In this document: piece after piece, positions 55,608-64,000 of the stretch
Layout: each line of letters opens with the position of its first letter
How positions within the stretch are numbered: position 1 is the stretch's first letter
DNA from: Megachile rotundata
Lineage: Eukaryota > Arthropoda > Insecta > Hymenoptera > Megachilidae
Reading direction: 5' to 3'
Length of the DNA stretch: 64,000 bases
Assembly (NCBI RefSeq): GCF_050947335.1
Contig: NW_027473628.1
Span: 1-64,000 of the forward strand
The notes under the pieces: model-generated
Told to the model about the DNA's origin: nothing
Seen by the model: only the letters and a program-made list of their open reading frames with translations
The model's database searches: none
Program-made: the position numbers and the translations under genes

Positions 55608-58600
55608 GTAATTGTCGTTCTATCGATCATTTAAGCATAATATGGCTAATAATATGAGTTAGATTGATAATACTAAGAGTAGTGAGTATAGTAATTCTCG
55701 TTCCATCGATCACATAAGCATAATATGGCTAATAATACGAGTTAGATTGATAATAATAAGAGTAATAAGTATAGTAATTGTCGTTCTATCGATCATATAA
55801 GCATAATATGGCTAATAATATGAGTTAGATTGATAATACTAAGAGTAGTGAGTATAGTAATTCTCGTTCTATCGATCATATAAGCATAATAAGGCTAATA
55901 ATATGAGTTAGAGTGATAATACTAAGAGTAGTGAGTATAGCAATTCTCATTCTATCGATCATATAAGCATAATATGGCTAATAATATGAGTTAGATTGAT
56001 AATACTAAGAGTAGTGAGTATAGTAATTCTCGTTCTATCGATCACATAAGCATAATATGGCTAATAATATGAGTTAGATTGATAATAATAAGAGTAATAA
56101 GTATAGTAATTCTCATTCTATCGATCATATAAGCATAATGTGGCTAATAATATGAGTTAGATTCATAATAATAAGAGTAATAAGTATAGTACTTGTCGTT
56201 CTATCGATCATTTAAGCATAATATGGCGAATAATATGAGTTGGGTTGATAAAAATAAGAATAATAAGTATAGTAACTGTCGTTCTATCAATCATATAAGC
56301 ATAATATGGTTAATAATATGAGTTAGAATGATAATAATAAGAGTAATAAGTATAGTAATTGTCGTTCTATCGATCATATCTGCATAATATGGTTAATAAT
56401 ATGAGTTAGATTGATAATAGTGAGTGTAATAAGTATAGTGAATGTCGTTCTGTCGATCATATTAGCATAATATGGTTAATAATATGAGTTAGATTGATAA
56501 TAATAAGAGTAATAAGTATAGTATTTGTCGTTCTATCGATCATATAAGCATAATATGGCTAATAATATGAGTTAGATTGATAATACTAAGAGTAGTGAGT
56601 ATAGTAATTCTCGTTCTATCGATCATATAAGCATAATATGGCTAATAATATGAGTTAGATTGATAATAATAAGAGTGATAAGTACAGTAACTCTCGTTCT
56701 ATCGATCACATAAGCATAATATGGCTAATAATATGAGTTAGATTGATAATAATAAGAGTAATAAGTATAGTAATTGTCGTTCTATCGATCATATAAGCAT
56801 AATATGGCTAATAATATGAGTTAGATTGATAATACTAAGAGTAGTGGGTACAGTAATTCTCGTTCTATCGATCATATAAGCATAATATGGCTAATAATAT
56901 GAGTTAGATTGATAATAATAAGAGTGATAAGTACAGTAATTGTCGTTCTATCGATCATATAAGCATAATAAGGCTAATAATATGAGTTAGAGTGATAATA
57001 CTAAGAGTAGTGAGTATAGCAATTCTCATTCTATCGATCATATAAGCATAATATGGCTAATAATATGAGTTAGATTGATAATACTAAGAGTAGTGAGTAT
57101 AGTAATTCTCGTTCTATCGATCACATAAGCATAATATGGCTAATAATATGAGTTCGATTGATAATAATAAGAGTAATAAGTATAGTAATTGTCGTTCTAT
57201 CGATCATGTAAGCATAATATGGCTAATAATATGAGTTAGATTGATAATACTAAGAGTAGTGAGTATAGTAATTCTCGTTCTATCGATCATATAAGCATAA
57301 TATGGCTAATAATATGAGTTAGATTGATATTAATAAGAGTGATAAGTACAGTAATTGTCGTTCTATCGATCATATAAGCATAATAAGGCTAATAATATGA
57401 GTTAGAGTGATAATACTAAGAGTAGTGAGTATAGCGATTCTCATTCTATCGATCATATAAGCATAATATGGCTAATAATATGAGTTAGATTCATAATAAT
57501 AAGAGTAATAAGTATAGTAATTGTCGTTCTATCGATCATTTAAGCATAATATGGCGAATAATATGAGTTGGGTTGATAAAAATAAGAATAATAAGTATAG
57601 TAATTGTCGTTCTATCAATCATATAAGCATAATATGGTTAATAATATGAGTTAGAATGATAATAATAAGAGTAATAAGTATAGTAATTGTCGCTCTATCG
57701 ATCATACCTGCATAATATGGTTAATAATATGAGTTAGATTGATAATAGTGAGTGTAATAAGTATAGTGAATGTCGTTCTGTCGATCATATTAGCAAAATA
57801 TGGTTAATAATATGAGTTAGATTGATAATAATAAGAGTAATAAGTATAGTATTTGTCGTTCTATCGATCATATAAGCATAATATGGCTAATAATACGAGT
57901 TAGATTGATAATAATAAGAGTAATAAGTATAGTAATTGTCGTTCTATCGATCATTTAAGCATAATATGGCTAATAATATGAGTTAGATTGATAATACTAA
58001 GAGGAGTGAGTATAGTAATTCTCGTTCTATCGATCACATAAGCATAATATGGCTAATAATATGAGTTAGATTGATAATAATAAGAGTAATAAGTATAGTA
58101 ATTGTCGTTCTATCGATCATATAAGCATAATATGGCTAATAATATGAGTTAGATTGATAATACTAAGAGTAGTGAGTATAGCAATTCTCGTTCTATCGAT
58201 CATATAAGCATAATATGGCTAATAATATGAGTTAGATTGATAATAATAAGAGTGATAAGTACAGTAATTGTCGTTCTATCGATCATATAAGCATAATAAG
58301 GCTAATAATATGAGTTAGAGTGATAATACTAAGAGTAGTGAGTATAGCAATTCTCATTCTATCGATCATATAAGCATAATATGGCTAATAATATGAGTTA
58401 GATTCATAATAATAATAGTAATAAGTATAGTAATTGTCGTTCTATCGATCATTTAAGCATAATATGGCGAATAATATGAGTTGGGTTGATAAAAATAAGA
58501 ATAATAAGTATAGTAATTGTCGTTCTATCAATCATATAAGCATAATATGGTTAATAATATGAGTTAGAATGATAATAATAAGAGTAATAAGTATAGTAAT

Positions 58601-59046
58601 TGTCGTTCTATCGATCATATCTGCATAATATGGTTAATAATATGAGTTAGATTGATAATAGTGAGTGTAATAAGTATAGTGAATGTCGTTCTGTCGATCA
58701 TATTAGCATAATATGGTTAATAATATGAGTTAGATTGATAATAATAAGAGTAATAATTATAGTATTTGTCGTTCTATCGATCATATAAGCATAATATGGC
58801 TAATAATATGAGTTAGATTGATAATACTAAGAGTAGTGAGTATAGTAATTCTCGTTCTATCGATCATATAAGCATAATATGGCTAATAATATTAGTTAGA
58901 TTGATAATAATAAGAGTGATAAGTACAGTAATTCTCGTTCTATCGATCACATAAGCATAATATGGCTAATAATATGAGTTAGTTTGATAATAATAAGAGT
59001 AATAAGTATAGTAATTGTCGTTCTATCGATCATATAAGCATAATAT
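55582..59046 (+). repeat. 40/42-monomer HOR, second copy
   Basis: The counterpart of 52262-55560, 42 monomers long because of the two-monomer gain near 57.38-57.55 kb. The CTATCAATCAT anchor monomers lie at 56272, 57600 and 58513, matching 52952, 54114 and 55027. Shared rarer variants include CGCTCTATCGATCATACC (near 54205 and 57691), GCAAAATATGG, AATATTAGTTAG and ATAATAATAGTAATAAG. Private changes are ATAGCGATTCTC near 57430 and TTAGTTTGATAAT near 58980. Confidence 0.87.
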
Positions 59047-60172
59047 GGCTAATAATATGAGTTAGATTGATAATACTAAGAGTAGTGGGTACAGTAATTC
59101 TCGTTCTATCGATCATATAAGCATAATATGGCTAATAATATGAGTTAGATTGATAATAATAAGAGTGATAAGTACAGTAATTGTCGTTCTATCGATCATA
59201 TAAGCATAATAAGGCTAATAATATGAGTTAGAGTTATAATACTAAGAGTAGTGAGTATAGCAATTCTCATTCTATCGATCATATAAGCATAATATGGCTA
59301 ATAATATGAGTTAGATTGATAATACTAAGAGTAGTGAGTATAGTAATTCTCGTTCTATCGATCACATAAGCATAATATGGCTAATAATATGAGTTAGATT
59401 GATAATAATAAGAGTAATAAGTATAGTAATTGTCGTTCTATCGATCATGTAAGCATAATATGGCTAATAATATGAGTTAGATTGATAATACTAAGAGTAG
59501 TGAGTATAGTAATTCTCGTTCTATCGATCATATAAGCATAATATGGCTAATAATATGAGTTAGATTGATATTAATAAGAGTGATAAGTACAGTAATTGTC
59601 GTTCTATCGATCATATAAGCATAATAAGGCTAATAATATGAGTTAGAGTGATAATACTAAGAGTAGTGAGTATAGCAATTCTCATTCTATCGATCATATA
59701 AGCATAATATGGCTAATAATATGAGTTAGATTCATAATAATAAGAGTAATAAGTATAGTAATTGTCGTTCTATCGATCATTTAAGCATAATATGGCGAAT
59801 AATATGAGTTGGGTTGATAAAAATAAGAATAATAAGTATAGTAATTGTCGTTCTATCAATCATATAAGCATAATATGGTTAATAATATGAGTTAGAATGA
59901 TAATAATAAGAGTAATAAGTATAGTAATTGTCGCTCTATCGATCATATCTGCATAATATGGTTAATAATATGAGTTAGATTGATAATAGTGAGTGTAATA
60001 AGTATAGTGAATGTCGTTCTGTCGATCATATTAGCAAAATATGGTTAATAATATGAGTTAGATTGATAATAATAAGAGTAATAAGTATAGTATTTGTCGT
60101 TCTATCGATCATATAAGCATAATATGGCTAATAATACGAGTTAGATTGATAATAATAAGAGTAATAAGTATA
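58015..60172 (+). repeat. 26-monomer (2158-bp) right-end HOR, first copy
   Basis: The GTAATTCTCG / GATCACATAAGC monomer at 58015 recurs at 60173, and the order follows at 2158 bp (26 x 83). Anchor CTATCAATCAT monomers are at 58513 and 59841, with counterparts at 60671 and 61999. The variant GAGTTATAATACTAAGAG (near 59230) is shared by the second copy (near 61388) and not by the 53.68 or 57.0 kb relatives, so it arose before this duplication and after the 40/42-monomer one. Confidence 0.88.
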
Positions 60173-62345
60173 GTAATTCTCGTTCTATCGATCACATAAG
60201 CATAATATGGCTAATAATATGAGTTAGATTGATAATAATAAGAGTAATAAGTATAGTAATTGTCGTTCTATCGATCATATAAGCATAATATGGCTAATAA
60301 TATGAGTTAGATTGATAATACTAAGAGTAGTGAGTATAGCAATTCTCGTTCTATCGATCATATAAGCATAATATGGCTAATAATATGAGTTAGATTGATA
60401 ATAATAAGAGTGATAAGTACAGTAATTGTCGTTCTATCGATCATATAAGCATAATAAGGCTAATAATATGAGTTAGAGTGATAATACTAAGAGTAGTGAG
60501 TATAGCAATTCTCATTCTATCGATCATATAAGCATAATATGGCTAATAATATGAGTTAGATTCATAATAATAATAGTAATAAGTATAGTAATTGTCGTTC
60601 TATCGATCATTTAAGCATAATATGGCGAATAATATGAGTTGGGTTGATAAAAATAAGAATAATAAGTATAGTAATTGTCGTTCTATCAATCATATAAGCA
60701 TAATATGGTTAATAATATGAGTTAGAATGATAATAATAAGAGTAATAAGTATAGTAATTGTCGTTCTATCGATCATATCTGCATAATATGGTTAATAATA
60801 TGAGTTAGATTGATAATAGTGAGTGTAATAAGTATAGTGAATGTCGTTCTGTCGATCATATTAGCATAATATGGTTAATAATATGAGTTAGATTGATAAT
60901 AATAAGAGTAATAATTATAGTATTTGTCGTTCTATCGATCATATAAGCATAATATGGCTAATAATATGAGTTAGATTGATAATACTAAGAGTAGTGAGTA
61001 TAGTAATTCTCGTTCTATCGATCATATAAGCATAATATGGCTAATAATATTAGTTAGATTGATAATAATAAGAGTGATAAGTACAGTAATTCTCGTTCTA
61101 TCGATCACATAAGCATAATATGGCTAATAATATGAGTTAGTTTGATAATAATAAGAGTAATAAGTATAGTAATTGTCGTTCTATCGATCATATAAGCATA
61201 ATATGGCTAATAATATGAGTTAGATTGATAATACTAAGAGTAGTGGGTACAGTAATTCTCGTTCTATCGATCATATAAGCATAATATGGCTAATAATATG
61301 AGTTAGATTGATAATAATAAGAGTGATAAGTACAGTAATTGTCGTTCTATCGATCATATAAGCATAATAAGGCTAATAATATGAGTTAGAGTTATAATAC
61401 TAAGAGTAGTGAGTATAGCAATTCTCATTCTATCGATCATATAAGCATAATATGGCTAATAATATGAGTTAGATTGATAATACTAAGAGTAGTGAGTATA
61501 GTAATTCTCGTTCTATCGATCACATAAGCATAATATGGCTAATAATATGAGTTAGATTGATAATAATAAGAGTAATAAGTATAGTAATTGTCGTTCTATC
61601 GATCATGTAAGCATAATATGGCTAATAATATGAGTTAGATTGATAATACTAAGAGTAGTGAGTATAGTAATTCTCGTTCTATCGATCATATAAGCATAAT
61701 ATGGCTAATAATATGAGTTAGATTGATATTAATAAGAGTGATAAGTACAGTAATTGTCGTTCTATCGATCATATAAGCATAATAAGGCTAATAATATGAG
61801 TTAGAGTGATAATACTAAGAGTAGTGAGTATAGCAATTCTCATTCTATCGATCATATAAGCATAATATGGCTAATAATATGAGTTAGATTCATAATAATA
61901 AGAGTAATAAGTATAGTAATTGTCGTTCTATCGATCATTTAAGCATAATATGGCGAATAATATGAGTTGGGTTGATAAAAATAAGAATAATAAGTATAGT
62001 AATTGTCGTTCTATCAATCATATAAGCATAATATGGTTAATAATATGAGTTAGAATGATAATAATAAGAGTAATAAGTATAGTAATTGTCGCTCTATCGA
62101 TCATATCTGCATAATATGGTTAATAATATGAGTTAGATTGATAATAGTGAGTGTAATAAGTATAGTGAATGTCGTTCTGTCGATCATATTAGCAAAATAT
62201 GGTTAATAATATGAGTTAGATTGATAATAATAAGAGTAATAAGTATAGTATTTGTCGTTCTATCGATCATATAAGCATAATATGGCTAATAATACGAGTT
62301 AGATTGATAATAATAAGAGTAATAAGTATAGTAATTGTCGTTCTA
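60173..62345 (+). repeat. 26-monomer right-end HOR, second copy
   Basis: Nearly identical to 58015-60172, and runs a little beyond one unit. It stops near 62345, where CATTTAAGC appears instead of CACATAAGC. It keeps AATATTAGTTAG, TTAGTTTGATAAT and GTGGGTACAG units in the same order. It overlaps the final 18-monomer repeat. Confidence 0.88.
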
Positions 62346-62579
62346 TCGATCATTTAAGCATAATATGGCTAATAATATGAGTTAGATTGATAATACTAAG
62401 AGGAGTGAGTATAGTAATTCTCGTTCTATCGATCACATAAGCATAATATGGCTAATAATATGAGTTAGATTGATAATAATAAGAGTAATAAGTATAGTAA
62501 TTGTCGTTCTATCGATCATATAAGCATAATATGGCTAATAATATGAGTTAGATTGATAATAATAAGAGTGATAAGTACA
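61086..62579 (+). repeat. 18-monomer (1494-bp) HOR, first copy
   Basis: The run from 61086 recurs from 62580 at 1494 bp (18 x 83). The GTGGGTACAG tail gives monomer starts at 61252 and 62746. The CTATCAATCAT monomers are at 61999 and 63492, which is 1493 bp because of a one-base loss in between. Confidence 0.86.
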
Positions 62580-64000
62580 GTAATTCTCGTTCTATCGATC
62601 ACATAAGCATAATATGGCTAATAATATGAGTTAGATTGATAATAATAAGAGTAATAAGTATAGTAATGGTCGTTCTATCGATCATATATGCATAATATGG
62701 CTAATAATATGAGTTAGATTGATAATACTAAGAGTAGTGGGTACAGTAATTCTCGTTCTATCGATCATATAAGCATAATATGGCTAATAATATGAGTTAG
62801 ATTGATAATAATAAGAGTGATAAGTACAGTAATTGTCGTTCTATCGATCATATAAGCATAATAAGGCTAATAATATGAGTTAGAGTGATAATACTAAGAG
62901 TAGTGAGTATAGCAATTCTCATTCTATCGATCATATAAGCATAATATGGCTAATAATATGAGTTAGATTGATAATAATAAGAGTAGCGAGTATAGTAATT
63001 CTCGTTCTATCGATCACATAGGCATAATATGGCTAATAATATGAGTTAGATTGATAATAATAAGAGTAATAAGTATAGTAATTGTCGTTCTATCGATCAT
63101 GTAAGCATAATATGGCTAATAATATGAGTTAGATTGATAATACTAAGAGTAGTGAGTATAGTAATTCTCTTCTATCGATCATATAAGCATAATATGGCTA
63201 ATAATATGAGTTAGATTGATATTAATAAGAGTGATAAGTACAGTAATTGTCGTTCTATCGATCATATAAGCATAATAAGGCTAATAATATGAGTTAGAGT
63301 GATAATACTAAGAGTAGTGAGTATAGCAATTCTCATTCTATCGATCATATAAGCATAATATGGCTAATAATATGAGTTAGATTCATAATAATAAGAGTAA
63401 TAAGTATAGTAATTGTCGTTCTATCGATCATTTAAGCATAATATGGCGAATAATATGAGTTGGGTTGATAAAAATAAGAATAATAAGTATAGTAATTGTC
63501 GTTCTATCAATCATATAAGCATAATATGGTTAATAATATGAGTTAGAATGATAATAATAAGAGTAATAAGTATAGTAATTGTCGCTCTATCGATCATATC
63601 TGCATAATATGGTTAATAATATGAGTTAGATTGATAATAGTGAGTGTAATAAGTATAGTGAATGTCGTCCTGTCGATCATATTAGCAAAATATGGTTAAT
63701 AATATGAGTTAGATTGATAATAATAAGAGTAATAAGTATAGTATTTGTCGTTCTATCGATCATATAAGCATAATATGGCTAATAATACGAGTTAGATTGA
63801 TAATAATAAGAGTAATAAGTATAGTAATTGTCGTTCTATCGATCATTTAAGCATAATATGGCTAATAATATGAGTTAGATTGATAATACTAAGAGGAGTG
63901 AGTATAGTAATTCTCGTTCTATCGATCACATAAGCATAATATGGCTAATAATATGAGTTAGATTGATAATAATAAGAGTAATAAGTATAGTAATTGTCGT
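62580..64000 (+). repeat. 18-monomer HOR, second copy, cut by the window end
   Basis: Follows 61086 onward to the last base of the window without divergence of order. Private changes in this last copy are GTAATGGTCG near 62663, CATATATGC near 62684, AGAGTAGCGAG near 62981, CACATAGGCAT near 63017, the one-base deletion near 63169 and GTCGTCCTGTCG near 63667. The final monomer begins at 63990 and is incomplete, so the array continues beyond 64000. Confidence 0.86.
63161..63242 (+). repeat. 82-bp monomer with a one-base deletion
   Basis: The head reads GTAATTCTCTTCTATCG where sister monomers read GTAATTCTCGTTCTATCG, so one G is missing (with the adjacent T run making placement slightly ambiguous). 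The counterpart at the 18-monomer offset (61667) is intact. Apart from the cluster at 37.7-38.1 kb this is the only change of phase I found in 64 kb. It could be a true private mutation or a residual sequencing error. Confidence 0.88.

Larger units (their letters stand above)
1..64000 (+). repeat. 83-bp satellite DNA array, head to tail, fills the window
   Basis: Monomers start at 1, 84, 167, 250 and so on, each opening with GTAATTGTCGTTCTATCGAT or a close variant. All run in the same orientation. The last, partial monomer starts at 63990, which gives 771 full monomers after allowing for a net loss of 4 bases. The commonest monomer has about 34 A, 29 T, 14 G and 6 C, so the + strand is G-rich relative to C. 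Monomers differ mostly by substitution, with hot spots at monomer positions 19-29, 39-40 and 62-73. The most constant parts are positions 1-18 and 41-61. No transposon, gene or unique DNA interrupts the array and neither edge is reached. The array's presence is certain. A role in centromere or heterochromatin is inferred from array type only, and the satellite family is not one I recognise. Confidence 0.99.

Noticed and set aside
1..64000. CRISPR array
   Set aside because: Repeats are 83 bp with no unique spacers. The sequence between any conserved words is itself repeated, and no cas genes are present.
1..64000. Genes or ORFs on the minus strand
   Set aside because: The reverse complement is equally stop-rich in all frames and I saw no frame that crosses more than about two monomers.
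1..64000. CENP-B box or other known centromere motif
   Set aside because: No match to the mammalian CENP-B box core (TTCG followed by the A and CGGG elements). TTGTCGTTCTATCG only superficially resembles part of it.
1..64000. Telomeric or simple microsatellite repeat
   Set aside because: The unit is a complex 83-bp sequence. Short TAA or TAAT runs never extend beyond a few units and no TTAGG or TTTAGGG type runs occur.
1..64000. Transposon or retroelement insertion
   Set aside because: The 83-bp phase is unbroken except for a few bases, so there is no room for an insertion, and no terminal repeats or target-site duplications were seen.
1..64000. Promoters at TATA-like words (TATAAG, TATAGT) in each monomer
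   Set aside because: In DNA of about 76% A+T these words are expected by chance, and they recur in every monomer with no associated transcript or coding region.

Overview
The whole 64 kb window is one uninterrupted block of tandem satellite DNA. The unit is an 83-bp, AT-rich monomer (about 24% G+C in the commonest form), repeated head to tail in a single orientation. Counting from base 1, I get 771 complete monomers plus an 11-nt start of the next at 63990. No unique flanking sequence appears at either end, so the array is longer than the window. I found no gene, RNA gene, transposon, CRISPR array or other insertion. An array this long and ordered, with no coding density, points to a eukaryotic nuclear chromosome, most likely centromeric, pericentromeric or other constitutive heterochromatin. 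I do not recognise the satellite family and cannot name a species. The two CpGs kept in most monomers are mildly in favour of a genome with little CpG methylation, such as many invertebrates, but this is weak evidence.

The register is very strict. From base 1 to about 37.7 kb every monomer start I checked falls on 1+83n. Only two places break the phase: a cluster of small indels at 37.74-38.09 kb (net -3) and one 1-bp deletion at about 63.17 kb. Nearly all other variation is substitution, and it falls in recurring variant monomers that allow higher-order repeats (HORs) to be traced.

Layout, left to right. (i) 0-14 kb: long-period HORs, where blocks of several kb recur at 43, then 60, then 50 monomers (3569, 4980, 4150 bp). 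(ii) 14-23 kb: 23- and 26-monomer HORs, plus a segment that copies 13.7-15.7 kb 82 monomers downstream. (iii) 23.4-34.1 kb: a 19-monomer repeat, then a 14-monomer (1162 bp) HOR. (iv) 34.4-41.5 kb: a near-perfect tandem duplication of 44 monomers, with the indel cluster at its junction. (v) 41.9-46.9 kb: 13/14-monomer and 20-monomer duplications. (vi) 46.9-52.3 kb: a less regular mosaic. (vii) 50-64 kb: HORs built round one diagnostic monomer pair, at spacings of 10 to 26 monomers, nested in 40-, 42-, 26- and 18-monomer duplications.

No genes work together here. The sequence reads as a record of repeated unequal exchange or segmental amplification in 83-bp steps. Three ORF-like stretches of 62-64 codons near 24.8, 26.6 and 28.8 kb are copies of one satellite segment in which chance substitutions removed stop codons; I do not annotate them as genes. 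The most useful leads are the strict register, the HOR mosaic, the indel cluster at a duplication junction, the 2 x 83 = 166 bp relation to chromatosome length, and the conserved ClaI/CpG and 5-bp dyad core of the monomer.
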